From Isoetes taiwanensis (Eukaryota > Streptophyta > Lycopodiopsida > Isoetales > Isoetaceae), in assembly GCA_021234155.1 (NCBI GenBank), contig JAJEKV010000040.1, forward strand, positions 8,911,541-8,975,540: a stretch of 64,000 bases of DNA. The letters run 5' to 3'. Numbering within the stretch: the stretch's first letter is position 1; each line of letters starts with the position of its first letter. This document shows positions 24,374 to 34,659 of this stretch, piece after piece. Made by a program: the position numbers and the translations under genes. The notes under the pieces are model-generated. The model was given only the letters and a program-made list of their open reading frames with translations. It searched no databases and had not been told where the DNA came from.

Positions 24374-25822
24374 CTAACCTCCTGGCAAGTCGGGGTCGAC
24401 CAAGTCGGAGACGACTCGCCCATCAAACTCCTTCATGAAGTCCGGGTATTGCTTCTCCAAATCCTGTTTCAATACCCATGTCGCGTCTTCCACGGGCAAG
24501 TGCTTCCACTTGACCAAATACTGGAGGAACTGAGATCTCATAGTCTTCTTGAATGACTTATCAAGAAGTAACTCAAGCACAATTTCAACTTGCTCCTCCG
24601 TCATTTCCAACAAAGTTGGAGTATCCAAAACCTCCTTAGGGTTTGGGTTGTGCCTTTTTAATAAACTTACATGGAAGACCTTGTGGACTTTGAGGTGCAC
24701 CGGGAGATCCAACTTGTAGGCCTGAGAGCCCACTCTCTCCAAGATCTTGAACGGGCCGGCCCATCTAGGGGCAAGCTTCTTGCAATTCCCTATGCGAAGC
24801 TTAGCTTGCTTCACCTTGATCTTCAACCACACGTTGTTGCCTACCTTGAACTCCCTTACGGTCCTGTGCCTGTCGGCTACACTCTTCTGCCGACTTCTTG
24901 CTGCTAATAGGTACCCCCTTACTTCTTCCACCAGCTGCTGCATATCTCCTAGTATCTGCTGGGATACTTCAACCTTTGACATAGGATTGTGCCAAGTATC
25001 CGGGGTTAGGCACTGGTACCCGTAATTGATCATGAAGGGAGACATCTGGGTCGATGACTCCTGCTTCGTACTATTGTAGGCGAATTCTACCAAGTGGATG
25101 TAATCATCCCACTTGGATTGCTTATTCCACACATAACTTCTGAGCATATCTTCGATGATGTGATTCGTCCGCGCCGTCTGGCCATTCGTCTGAGGATGGT
25201 ATGACGTGCTCATTGAGAGCTTGGTCTGGATCGTAGCAAAAAGATCTTGCCAGAATGCACTCATGAACTTGGAATCTCTGTCTGATATTATCTCTCGAGG
25301 CATGCCGTGGAGTCTAAAAACCTCCTTTACAAATAGCTGGGCAGTGTCTAAGGCTGAGTCCGTAGTTTTGCAAGGCACAAAGTGTGTTATCTTAGATAAT
25401 TTATCTACGACCACCATTAGCGCATCTTTGCCTCGTAGAGTTCTAGGAAGTCCTGTGATAAAATCCATGCTTACCACCTCCCATTTTGCATTCGGCACTG
25501 CTAAAGGTTCCAAGGCTCCCGGGATCCGAAGCTGCTCTGCCTTAGTCTGCTGGCACAATTGGCACTCCCGAATATGTCTGGCTATCTGTTTCTTCATTCC
25601 CGGCCAGAAATAGCTACTCCGAATCTTGAAATACGTCTTCATAAACCCCGCATGCCCTGCTATTGGGCTGTTGTGTGTGTCATGAAGAATTAACTTCCTT
25701 ACACCTGACGATTCGGGCACACACAACTTATCTTTATGGTACAATAGGTTGCCTTCCTTCCTATAATGCTTGAAAGCTTCCCGTTCCTTATCTGTTCTAG
25801 CCTCCTTAGAGAGGCTTGCCAA
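24374..25822 (-). CDS. Chromovirus integrase with chromodomain
   Basis: This is the C-terminal part of pol. The zinc-binding HHCC region is present ([22 protein letters not shown], residues ~47-95). The DDE core has Asp in SMDFITGLP and Asp in IISDRDSKF. The third acidic residue, normally Glu in QTERTN, reads Ala here (QTARTN), whereas the copy at 39401-39625 keeps QTE. The [10 protein letters not shown] and HPVFHVS-like C-terminal module ([13 protein letters not shown]) is followed by a chromodomain ([17 protein letters not shown], ~residues 430-460), which in known chromoviruses binds methylated H3. The frame continues upstream into RNase H, so the ATG at 25822 is internal. With the Glu lost, strand transfer should be abolished. 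Confidence 0.93.
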   Translation of the reverse strand: MASLSKEARTDKEREAFKHYRKEGNLLYHKDKLCVPESSGVRKLILHDTHNSPIAGHAGFMKTYFKIRSSYFWPGMKKQIARHIRECQLCQQTKAEQLRIPGALEPLAVPNAKWEVVSMDFITGLPRTLRGKDALMVVVDKLSKITHFVPCKTTDSALDTAQLFVKEVFRLHGMPREIISDRDSKFMSAFWQDLFATIQTKLSMSTSYHPQTNGQTARTNHIIEDMLRSYVWNKQSKWDDYIHLVEFAYNSTKQESSTQMSPFMINYGYQCLTPDTWHNPMSKVEVSQQILGDMQQLVEEVRGYLLAARSRQKSVADRHRTVREFKVGNNVWLKIKVKQAKLRIGNCKKLAPRWAGPFKILERVGSQAYKLDLPVHLKVHKVFHVSLLKRHNPNPKEVLDTPTLLEMTEEQVEIVLELLLDKSFKKTMRSQFLQYLVKWKHLPVEDATWVLKQDLEKQYPDFMKEFDGRVVSDLVDPDLPGG

Positions 25823-27300
25823 TACTCCTTGAAATCACCATCAGATGGTAGTGTCTCCTCAATTTTCTTGCCATATGCACTCGAAAGAGTCGATATAGCA
25901 TTACAATGTGTTCTCGTCTCAAGGGGTCTTCTAGAGAGAGCATCAGCAACCACATTCAACTTACCTGGCTTATACACAATCTTGAAATCATACTCTTCGA
26001 GGAATTCCATCCACCTCCTTTGCCTTAGATTGAGGAGTGATTGGGTAAAGATGTATTGGAGGCTCTAGTGATCAGTATCTAACTGAAATTTCCTTCCAAG
26101 CAAATAATGCCTCCAAATACGAAGCGCTCTCACAATAGCTAGAAGTTCCTGATCATGGGTTGGATAACGCTGCTCGGCGTCATTCAACTTCTTAGAGTCA
26201 TAGGCTACTACTCTTCCTTCTTGCATAAGGACTCCACCTGTTGCTATCTTACTTGCATCCGTTGCTACTATCTTGTCCTTATCTGGATCCGGCAGAACTA
26301 GCACTGGCGCTGTTGTTAAGACTTCCTTAAGTTTTTCAAATGAAGCTTGAACATTTTCTAGCCAATGTGCTCTCCAATCTTTCACCTTAACAGTCTTAAT
26401 GAGGTCCGTCAAAGGGGATGCCTACTTAGCGAAGTCCTTTACGAACTTTCTATAATATCCTGCCAGACCTAGAAAACTCCTCACTTCTGCCACATTCTTT
26501 GGAGCTGGCCAATCAACTACTGCTTCAATCTTTGCGGGGTCGGTGGAGATCCCTTCCGCTGATATCACGTGGCCCAAATACTCCACTCTTTCGGTAGCAA
26601 AGTGGCATTTGGAGAGCTTTCCATACAACCGATGACGTCTCAACTTCTCCAACACTTTCCTCAAATGCTGACAATGATCTTCAATGGACTTGCTGTAGAC
26701 TAGAATATCATCGAAGAAAACAATGACAAACTCATCTAAGAACTCCCTGAAGATGTCGTTCATGAGACGCATGAAAGTTGCCGGAGCATTCGATAAGCCA
26801 AAGGGCATTACCGTAAACTCAAAGTGCCCCTACCGCGTTCTAAAGGCGGTCTTATGGATATCTTCTTCCTTTATCCTTATTTGATGGTAGCCTGACCTTA
26901 AGTCAATCTTAGAGAAAACCTTCGCTCCTTGGAGCTGATCCATCAAATCATCTGCCCTAGGTAGAGCATACTTATTCTTTATCGTCTGCTTATTAAGCTG
27001 GCGATAATCTATGCACATTCATAGGCTCCCGTCTTTCTTCTTCACGAAGAGTATGGGTGCTCCGAAAGGAGACACACTTGCTCTAATAAATCCAAGGTCA
27101 AGCAATTCTTGCAGCTGCTTCTTGAGCTCGATCAACTCCGGGGTGCTCATCCTATAAGGTTCCTTGCTGGTAGGCTTAGCATCTGGAGCTAGTGTGATTT
27201 CACACTCTACACCCCTATAAGGTGGTAGCTGATGGATTTGATCCGAAAATACATCATTGAACTCTCTAATGAGCCTTCTACTCGCTTGGGCAACTGATTC
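25699..27300 (-). pseudogene. Chromovirus reverse transcriptase and RNase H, interrupted
   Basis: RT blocks in order: [61 protein letters not shown] (catalytic FxDD), YLGHVIS and [13 protein letters not shown]. RNase H follows (IVATDASKIATGGVL, AYDSKKLNDAEQRYPTHDQE), then the pre-integrase [20 protein letters not shown]. In-frame stops: TGA at 27019-27021 where Arg is expected in GSLRMC, and TAG at 26830-26832, 26422-26424 and 26065-26067. The RT frame differs from the gag-protease frame. The switch occurs near 27290, so either a programmed shift or a mutation joins them. Confidence 0.9.
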
Positions 27301-29219
27301 CCACTTAGGTCACTTCCCTTTTCTTTCACTGGTTCAATTGCCTCTAACCTCTGGATATAATCCATCTTATTTCTTTCTATGCTTTTCCTTAGCTGCTTCA
27401 AAGAAATACACTGCATGGGAGAAGCTACCTTCTTACCTTTTACTATGAATTTGGTGCCATCCGGCGCCATCATGGAGATCTCATTACGGTCGCAGTCAAC
27501 CATCGCTTTAGCAGGCTTTAGAAATTCCATTCCTACTATAAGGTCATACTTTCCAATATCCATGACCTCTGCCCCCATCGGCCACTTGCTTCCACTAAGA
27601 TCTATGTCAAATGTGATCCTCCTCTCCATAGTGTGACGAATGGCACCATTGGCCATGCTAACTGGCCTTGGCTTAGACTTCAAAACTTTATTCTTCATTA
27701 GGGCAGCAAGCCTAGGAGAGGCAAAGTTGTGAGAGCTACCTGTATCTATCAAGACTAGGTATGGACTGCTATCTATGATTCCCTCAGCCGCAATGACTGT
27801 GGACTGATTTTCAACATCACCTGACTCAATAGCTGCACAAATATGGCACTCACCCTCTATGAAACCTTGGGCTTCCTGCTGGTCGTCCCCTTCGTCGTCT
27901 CCTTCGGTTGGTGAATCCCAATCTGCAAGTTCTGCCAATGCTGCCTGCATGACGAATGAGCAGTCGTGCGTTCGGTGCCCTGGCTGGAAGCACCTAAAAT
28001 ACAACTTCTTTTCAATGCATTCCTGTCCCTTTTCCTTTGGCAGGCTATCCAGAAGATGCTTGAGCGAATTGCCCCCTGATCCACTTTGTGGCTTACGGTC
28101 TCCAAAGGGTTTTCCCTGAACTTTTCCTTGCTGTTGGCCTCCGGTTGGCGTAGTTGCTACTTGCTTATTCTGATATTGCCCTTGATACTGCCCTGTTGAT
28201 TTACCCTTGAATGGTAACTGTTTTTGGCCTGGGGTAACTGGAGCTTCTTCCAAACTTAAAGCCTTGTCCTCGGCTTCTGCCACTGTCCTTGGGTTGATTG
28301 CTCGGACTAGCCTTTTAATATTGCTGTTCAACCCCTCAATGTATCCGTCAACCGCTTGCCTTTCAGAAATTCTGGGAACATTGAGCCTGAGCCGCATGAA
28401 TTCCTCTGTGTATTTGGCTACTGTTAGGTTCCCCTGGTCTAGCCGGTAGAACTGTTGGATCTGCCTGCTAATATGTGATCTTGGCATATAGTGTCTTCGA
28501 AAGGCCTTGCTGAAGGTCTTGAATCTGCAACTGTTTCTTTTCAGCTTATTGGACTTGGCGTAGCCTTTCCACCAAATTCTAGCTGCTCCTATTAAGTTTG
28601 ATGTAGCAACCTTCCCTATATCTTTGTCCTTCATGCCATAAGAATTGCCAAACTCTTCCATCTCATCAAGCCAAGCTTCTGCCTCCCCGTCTGACCTGTC
28701 TTTCCCTGAAAACTGACCCAACTTCCTGGTCTTCCATACATTGCTCATAGCACTATCCACGTTCTTCTGATAGTCATCTGTCTTCCTTGCCCTGGCTCTT
28801 ACCTGTGATGTATCGGACTCACTCTCGGAGCTGGAACTGTTCTGGCTGTCAGAAGTATCTGATGTGCGGGAGCTAGATGGTGATAGGGTCCTTCGGGCTC
28901 TCCTTTTTCTCTTCCTGTCCCTGACATTTCCCTGATTGTCTTGTCCTTCTAGCTGTGGACCCTCCTCAATGCCTTGCTGAGGCAGTGGTGGAGGAGGTGG
29001 TGGTGCAGGTCCATATTCCTGGGCGTTCATCAACGGGGTGGCCCAATGAATCAGCTGGTGCATTTGGTTCCTCATTTGGGTGAGCCTTGCGTTGACTGTC
29101 TCCACCGTCATTTCTTCGTTGTTGTCGTCTTGTTCGCGCCCAAATAAGTTTCTAGGTACCCATTGGTGCTGTCGGCCCTGGCCTTGAGACCCTGAGCCGG
29201 TGTTCCTGGCTGTCATCAA
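27207..29219 (-). CDS. Chromovirus gag and protease
   Basis: A 670-codon open frame. The N-terminal third is Pro/Ser/Asp-rich with a basic KRKRRARR patch. The retrotransposon gag core lies around residues 165-330 ([48 protein letters not shown]). A CCHC knuckle near 405-420 ([14 protein letters not shown]) has Tyr where the first Cys belongs. The aspartic protease is around residue 490 ([12 protein letters not shown]). Gag packages RNA in cytoplasmic particles and the protease cuts the polyprotein. The frame ends inside the region where the pol frame takes over. Confidence 0.92.
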   Translation of the reverse strand: MMTARNTGSGSQGQGRQHQWVPRNLFGREQDDNNEEMTVETVNARLTQMRNQMHQLIHWATPLMNAQEYGPAPPPPPPLPQQGIEEGPQLEGQDNQGNVRDRKRKRRARRTLSPSSSRTSDTSDSQNSSSSESESDTSQVRARARKTDDYQKNVDSAMSNVWKTRKLGQFSGKDRSDGEAEAWLDEMEEFGNSYGMKDKDIGKVATSNLIGAARIWWKGYAKSNKLKRNSCRFKTFSKAFRRHYMPRSHISRQIQQFYRLDQGNLTVAKYTEEFMRLRLNVPRISERQAVDGYIEGLNSNIKRLVRAINPRTVAEAEDKALSLEEAPVTPGQKQLPFKGKSTGQYQGQYQNKQVATTPTGGQQQGKVQGKPFGDRKPQSGSGGNSLKHLLDSLPKEKGQECIEKKLYFRCFQPGHRTHDCSFVMQAALAELADWDSPTEGDDEGDDQQEAQGFIEGECHICAAIESGDVENQSTVIAAEGIIDSSPYLVLIDTGSSHNFASPRLAALMKNKVLKSKPRPVSMANGAIRHTMERRITFDIDLSGSKWPMGAEVMDIGKYDLIVGMEFLKPAKAMVDCDRNEISMMAPDGTKFIVKGKKVASPMQCISLKQLRKSIERNKMDYIQRLEAIEPVKEKGSDLSGNQLPKRVEGSLESSMMYFRIKSISYHLIGV

Positions 29220-29619
29220 TGCTTGTTATTTAGGTTGCACATTAATCATCCTTATTTATAATTGAATTATTGTTAGGTACAAAAGAAATCATGTGAAAAC
29301 TCCACTTACAAGTCAAGGACAGAATAAGGTTATTAATACTATAAAAGATACATTTCATGATAATGTTTAAAACTGCAAAAAAAAACATTCAATACAAGTT
29401 AAAAATTAAGCAGAACATAATTGTCCTTCATCTTCGATGCCCCTTCTTGAAAAAGTTCTTGACATCCTTGAGTCGTAGCCCTTTGCCGATATTCCGCAAG
29501 ATGTTTCCGGCAGACCCTCCTTCGAGTGCTCGAGCCATTTGGGGTGCAGGGAGTTCGGGTGCCGTTGCCGCCACCACTGTCATTGTTGCATCTCTAAGGT
29601 GGCCCCTGGCGAAGTCGAG
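29220..29619 (-). other. Spacer between gag and leader ORFs
   Basis: AT-rich, without a sense ORF of note. It could hold a gag promoter or splice acceptor, but nothing decisive is visible. Confidence 0.3.
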
Positions 29620-30594
29620 CTAGTGAAGGGCCACTGATCTCTTGAAGAGGATGACATGATCTAGTCCGTAGTCTAGTCTGGCATGCTGCCCAAAGCCAGA
29701 GAGGGCTATGAGGAGCGCGACAGACTCTTCTCCTCTTGGACTGAACTCCTTGTGAAATACTATCATCTGCCCTTGGCTAAGGGCTGGAAGATAGTATCGA
29801 AGCGCCTTGCCCTTCCCTGTAATGTTGGAACCTGTGCCCCTTCTGCCAGTTGCTTCCCCATAGGTATCAAGTGCTAGGAAGTCTTCATGGTCCCTCCACA
29901 TGGTAGTTGCGTTCTCCAGGTTGATGTTGGCGTGTGCCTCGCGCAAACTCCTAGAACAGACTGGTCGGCTGGAGCTTGGGCCTCTTCCTGGCTTGTACAA
30001 TCTGCTTTGTATCTGCTGGAACTCTTCCTCTGGGATGATTGGTTGTTGCTGCCGATATATCTCCCTTATCTACTCATAGGCTTATATATCCAACATTGTC
30101 TCGCCGGCATATGAGTGTCGCTCTACTAGCTCCCTTGGGATTTCTTGATAGGAGTAGTCGATGAAGTCGCTGCCCTGCTCTTTTGCAATCAAGCCTAAGA
30201 GCTCATCGATCTTGAGGCCTTCTTCTTGACAGTAAGGAAGGTTGAGGATGTCATTGGCCAAGATGTACTCCTCGCCGTCGATGATTACTGGTGACAGGGC
30301 CGTGATGCCGACTGGCGGTTCGAAATCTCGCCTGATTGCATCTTCTTCCCTGGCTATTCGCCTCTCCATCCTCATTGCCTCTCTACTCTCCCAACCTGGG
30401 TTTTCCTCCCCTAGCTGCTCATAGTCTTGCTCAATCTGCAGTGTTGGTGTTCCTGAGGTCGTGCCGTGGTACTCGTACTCCGAGGACTCGATCTCATGAA
30501 TGTAGGTCTGCTCCCTTCGAGTGACGAGAGGTGCTAGATCTAAAGGCTGAATTGAGGGCTCTCCTGGCTTGTTGATTGACTTATACTGCATCAA
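29620..30594 (-). pseudogene. Extra leader ORF of unknown function
   Basis: One minus-strand frame is open from the ATG at 30594 to 30082 (170 codons). It then meets TAA and TAG close together and is open again to 29620 (126 codons from 30000). The composition is protein-like and acidic: YIHEIESSEYEYHG, then MRMERRIAREEDAIRRDFEP, IDGEEYILANDILNLPYC and HARLDYGLDHVILF. No transposon or host domain is recognised. It lies sense to gag between the H3-like gene and gag. It could be an additional structural or regulatory protein, or captured host sequence. Confidence 0.5.
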
Positions 30595-30647
30595 TAAGGC
30601 TAGGGCTGCCGGGGCTTAAAGATATCTATGCCTACTATGCTTGCAGG

Positions 30648-30980
30648 TCAGTAATCAGGCATGGGTCTAGTCCTATCCCACAGCTTGTTCTTGCCCTTGG
30701 ATCCTCCCCCTAAGGTTTGGCTAAGCAAGTCTAAGGATACCCATTTCCCTCCCCTAGGCGGCAAGCTAACTTCCCAGGGTAGGACCTGCTGGTCATATTG
30801 GCAGATGATATCAGTGTAAAAGGGAGTTTTGGTCAATGTTGCATGAAGATCAAAGTGATGGTCAAAGACATGGAAGGCTTGCTCAGCAGGAAAATCATGG
30901 ATATGGTTGGCAGCATCATACCATCTAACAAAGCTAGAGGGCGCCATTAAGCAAAGGTAAGTGTAGAAAATGGTTTGCAA
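30648..30980 (-). CDS. Leader ORF, 110 codons, unknown
   Basis: The open frame reads MAPSSFVRWYDAANHIHDFP, with later segments AFHVFDHHFDLHATLTKTPF and PWEVSLPPRGGKWVSLDL. It has many aromatic and His residues and does not look random. It lies upstream of, and in a different frame from, the 30594-29620 frame. The two could be exons or frameshifted halves of one protein. The family is unknown, and a start at the second Met (MAPSS) is equally likely. Confidence 0.45.
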   Translation of the reverse strand: MQTIFYTYLCLMAPSSFVRWYDAANHIHDFPAEQAFHVFDHHFDLHATLTKTPFYTDIICQYDQQVLPWEVSLPPRGGKWVSLDLLSQTLGGGSKGKNKLWDRTRPMPDY

Positions 30981-31238
30981 AGATCAATGAAAGGCTGGAA
31001 AATTGCCTAAGATGCTAAGAGCAGTCCTGATGAAGGGAAAATGACAAATGGGGCCCCCTTTTATAGACTATGGTCTGCCTTGGGTTCCGTGCACAGGGGG
31101 TTCTTGATGGAAGAAACTTTTGTTCAAAGGCTATAGGTGTCCAATTGGGCTACCATGAAGTGCAAATCTAAGCAAAACAAAGCAAGAGACACTACATAGC
31201 AGTTTGTTGGATCAAATTTAGTCAAATTAGGACAAAAA

Positions 31239-31530
31239 GGGCCAAATCGGAAGGGTTCGCGCGAAATGAGGTCCCGTCGCGAGCGGAAGGCGTTTTGGCG
31301 CGGACCCTTCCGGTTTCGCGATTTTTCAAGCTAATTTGACAATTTTTAAGGTTCGGAAGATGCTAATATGACTAATTTGATGAATTCTAACCTAGCTGGC
31401 AAAATTTCTTGAGCAATTTAGACATCTAGAAGGGCCAAATTAGCCAAATCGGAAGGGTTCGCGCGAAATGAGGTTCCATCGCGGGCGGAAGGCGTTTTGG
31501 CGCGGACCCTTCCAGTTTCGCCAGATTTGA
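31239..31530. repeat. Two copies of a GC-rich inverted-repeat module
   Basis: Copies of about 85 bp start at about 31239 and 31450, roughly 210 bp apart, with a handful of differences. Each opens with GGAAGGGTTCGCGC and closes with GCGCGGACCCTTCC, which are reverse complements but for one base. Each copy could therefore fold into a hairpin. CpG is abundant while surroundings are AT-rich. They lie between the H3-like gene stop and the start of the downstream leader ORFs, where a promoter, terminator or packaging signal could sit. Confidence 0.75.
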
Positions 31531-31728
31531 TCAGAAAAATGATTTCTTTGGCTGGGGGTATGATAATTGGTCCATTACAAGCTCGATACAAATTTTTTTA
31601 CTACAATCTGACCTACTTAGCTATATTTTTACATCATAATACAATCAATTTACAGGGGGAGGGGGGAGGAAATTATATTTATAGAACAGAATTCAAAATA
31701 CATTAACATAATTACAAAATTGGAGGAC

Positions 31729-32885
31729 TCAAGGTCGCTCCTTGCGAATTCTCCGTGCCAAGTGGATGTCCTTCGGCATCACTGTGACCCTCTTGGCGTG
31801 GACGGCGCACAAGTTGCCCTCCTCAAAAAGCTGCGTGAGCTCTGCTTCTGCTGCTACCTGCAGGACTCGTGTGGTCAAGGGGGTTACCCTATAATCGGTC
31901 ACAAATTCCTGCATTACTTTGCGGATGAGGCGCTCGAAGGGCGCCTTCCTTATCAGGAGATTAGTACACTACTGAAAGTGTCTAATCTCCCGAAACACCC
32001 GCGCGTGCCGAGAGTTAGGCCTATGATGTGTCTTTTTGGGCTTCTCCGGTCGTGGAGGTGGCGGCTTCGGCTGACTCTTCGGCCGGCCGCCCTTAACAAA
32101 TTTCTCCACGTTTTGCTTACAATACCAATCATTGTACCTCGTCCAGCGACGAAGGTACTCCTGGTATACCTTCATTCGGCGCTTAAATTCCGCGGTCGGG
32201 CGGGGCGTGAATGGGCCGCTCGCCCCTACGCTTCTTCACTACCTTAGGTGGCTTGGGCCGCAGGGGTAGGAGTGGGCCTGCGTTAAATGCGAAGGTTCCC
32301 CAACGTCTTGCTATTCGTCCTCCTCTTCGTTCTCCTCTTCCTCGGACCCGCCTTCTTCCTCCTCTTCCTCGTCTCCCTCCTCGCGTGGGCGAGGCTCTGA
32401 ATGGTAACCGTCCCACGAGGCCTATCGTTCCTCGCCTTCGTCCTCCGCTTCTTCTCCTTTCGCTCCCTCTCCCTCTTCTTCCTGGCCGCTTTCTCCTCCG
32501 GCCACTCCTTCACTTTCTCCTTCCCCTTCTTCTTGCTTGAAGAAGGGCCGGCCTGCTGGGTTTGAGTCTGGTGCTGCTGCTGCTGCTCCCCGGTCTCCTC
32601 CTCCCGGCGCTATTCCTCCTGGTGCTCCACCTCCTGGTCGGATAAGGGCCCAAAGTGGCGAGTCTCGTCGGTTCGCTGAGTGCCTGCCGACGAAGAGCTG
32701 CTGCTGCTGGGGGCCTCCTCCTGGGAGATGTGGAAGGTCTCATCAGTCGAAGATGACGCCTCCTCCTCTGGCCTCGGTCGAAGGTGCGGTGGGATTTGCT
32801 TGCCGTGGCCACCTGCCGCTGCTGCCGCCATCGAAGGTATCCGCCTTGGGCTAGTCTTCCTGTAGGTTTGTTTGGTTCGAGCCAT
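31729..32885 (-). pseudogene. Histone H3-like protein encoded in chromovirus leader
   Basis: The ORF begins MARTKQTYRKTSPRR, matching the H3 tail start with K4, R8 and K9 positions kept and Ala7 read as Tyr. A long low-complexity tail follows (Ser-rich, Gln-rich, then Lys/Arg/Glu-rich, ~290 codons against ~43 in H3). The C-terminal histone fold is clear at 32010-31729: REIRHF (alpha-N), [15 protein letters not shown] (alpha-1), [20 protein letters not shown] (alpha-2) and [19 protein letters not shown], ending ERP-stop. Loop 1 has canonical H3 length, without the insertion usual in CENH3. Breaks: TAG at 32610-32612, at least one frame change around 32200-32400, and TAG at 31969-31971 where Lys is expected. 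It is sense to gag and pol, 593 bp inside the PBS. A working ancestor would give a nuclear histone variant. Host retrocopy capture is the likely origin. Confidence 0.9.
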
Positions 32886-33477
32886 ATTTGGCGGTCTGAG
32901 AAACGGATGACATAAGTTTGACTAAGAGAGATAAGGTGGTAGGCAAGGTTTGGGGGGAAATGAGGTGGCAAGAGATATTTAAAAAGGAAGGGGTTCTAGG
33001 GAATATTCCCCTACCATTAATAGGTCTACTAATTAGCCCCCCTATTAATGACTCCAATATACTTAATTATTACTATATGCTTAATTATTAATATGTATAC
33101 TTAATTATTAGATTATATACTTAATTTTGTATTATACTTAGAATTTCAAATTTTTCCTAATGGTTTGGAGTGCTAGTTATGAATTTGCACCATTTTTCAC
33201 TTGGGTCTCAGATTGGCATGATTCTTCGACCCGTATTAGGTGAAATTTGATGTTGATTCATAATTTCCACTCTAATTTTACTAGAATATTAATTTGAATC
33301 ATTCTTTTTTCTCATCTAACAACTTAGCCTATTCTTACGGACCCACTACCTAGGAGAAGAAATTTCTCCCCTATTTTCGAGGTTCCATGGTGGAAATTTT
33401 CATTTCTCACCCTATTAGGCCTGTTAAACTACTTTCAAAGATATGGGAGTGCTAGTTCTTGGTCAACCAAGAACATT

Positions 33478-33489
33478 GCTCTGATACCA
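33478..33489 (-). other. Primer-binding site, initiator tRNA-Met
   Basis: The minus strand reads TGGTATCAGAGC one base inside the 5' LTR end. This is the standard complement to the 3' end of plant initiator tRNA-Met. Confidence 0.9.
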
Positions 33490-33490
33490 T

Positions 33491-34147
33491 TGTGACGCTC
33501 CCTACTAAATATACGGCTCACAGCCGTACACTCCGTAGGAAATCCCCCATCCGGTCCTCCGACCGTACGGGCCCTCCGTCTATCCCGCACTCTGGGACCA
33601 CCGTAGTGCAGGAAGGGGACACGAAGGTGTCTTGCGCGCCCTTCCCCTATGAGCTCCTATCACAGCGGAAGCATAAACATCGTCAGAACTAGCAACAACA
33701 ATACATCATGCTACCTCGAAGGGTAGCTCATCCACATATCCATAGCTACAAGGAACATAATCATATGCCATAAAACATGAGAGCTCCTACCCGTGGCTCC
33801 GACTTATAAGGAGGTAGACTGACTGGATAGGCCTCAAGATAGAGCAGACCGAGTCATAACAATGGCAGGGCTGGCTATAGACAATGGCTAGGGTTGACCA
33901 CTCCATCCGCCCCTCCTGCGCATACTTTGCAGATGGGCTAGATCAAGCTCTGGCGTGACTCTAGCCTTCCGGGTACGCAATCCCATGGCATCACCCATCG
34001 GAACTACTCCAAGTTGCATCTCCCTGGCCCGTCGAGGCAGGAAGGGTTGCATCTCCCCTTCCCGGGGTTTAGAGGTTCCACGGGCGGCTAGAGAATCGTG
34101 GCGACACACGACTCGTACCCGACTTAACCCCCCAAAATAAGAGCCAA
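33491..34147 (-). repeat. Chromovirus 5' LTR, truncated
   Basis: The inner 657 bp match the 3' LTR. Similarity ends at AAGAGCCAA (34147), after which unrelated sequence follows. About 970 bp of the LTR, including the outer terminus, are missing. Confidence 0.9.
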
Positions 34148-34659
34148 TCAGTAATGAATAGAAACACACGGGAAAAACAAAAACAAGCACATAACATATA
34201 AGGACAGATAGAGAAGGAAGCAATGGGCAAGAAGAGAAGTGCTGATGTGAGAAGACGCTGATAATCGACCTCAAATATAAAGAGTACTTGTATACTGGCT
34301 CGTTCCTGCCCAAAATGGCAATTCGAGGGCTCGGATCGATGCCATTCTGGTAAAGGACTCGCAAAGAACACAAATACAGGCCGACTACTAGAGAACTTCC
34401 TTAGCTATAAGCCAAGCCGCAGAGAAACATCCAAGTGTTGAGTCGAGTCTCAAATCACGTAGCGAGAGTGAGAGGAGGATGAGCACCAGCGACCGTGACA
34501 AATCTAATCTTCAGTCTAGATGCAAAATTTGAAGACATGTACATATGCAACTTTCACAAGCAAACCAATGTGGCGTCAATTTTGTGCCCAGACCAAATGT
34601 AAAATGACAAAGGAGAAAAGAAAATATGTGTTTACAAGGAGCAACAAACACTAGATTCT
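34148..34659. other. No gene; sequence replacing the outer 5' LTR
   Basis: Unrelated to the LTR. Short ORFs only. I see no element boundary that explains the truncation. Confidence 0.4.

Larger units (their letters stand above)
21871..34147 (-). mobile_element. Large chromovirus (Ty3/gypsy), H3-like gene in leader
   Basis: Reading on the minus strand: partial 5' LTR (34147-33491), initiator tRNA-Met PBS, a ~4.3-kb leader with extra ORFs, gag-protease, RT-RNase H, integrase with C-terminal chromodomain, PPT, and complete 3' LTR. The LTR inner ends are TGTGACG...CGTCACA. The two LTRs differ at a few percent of positions over their 657 shared bases, so the insertion is not recent. Pol has several stops, so the copy is dead. 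The 5' flank is lost with the outer part of the 5' LTR, so no target duplication can be checked. The AT-rich stretch 32886-33477 between PBS and the H3-like gene holds no ORF of note. Confidence 0.93.

Noticed and set aside
24671-25613. Plus-strand ORFs across the integrase
   Set aside because: They are shadows of the minus-strand integrase, which has all expected motifs.
31729-32010. Centromeric CENH3 identity for the histone-like gene
   Set aside because: Loop 1 has canonical H3 length and the end ([12 protein letters not shown]) follows ordinary H3, not the usual CENH3 pattern.
31720-32247. Long plus-strand ORFs opposite the H3-like gene
   Set aside because: They are antisense reflections of GC-rich coding sequence; the minus strand gives a recognisable histone fold.
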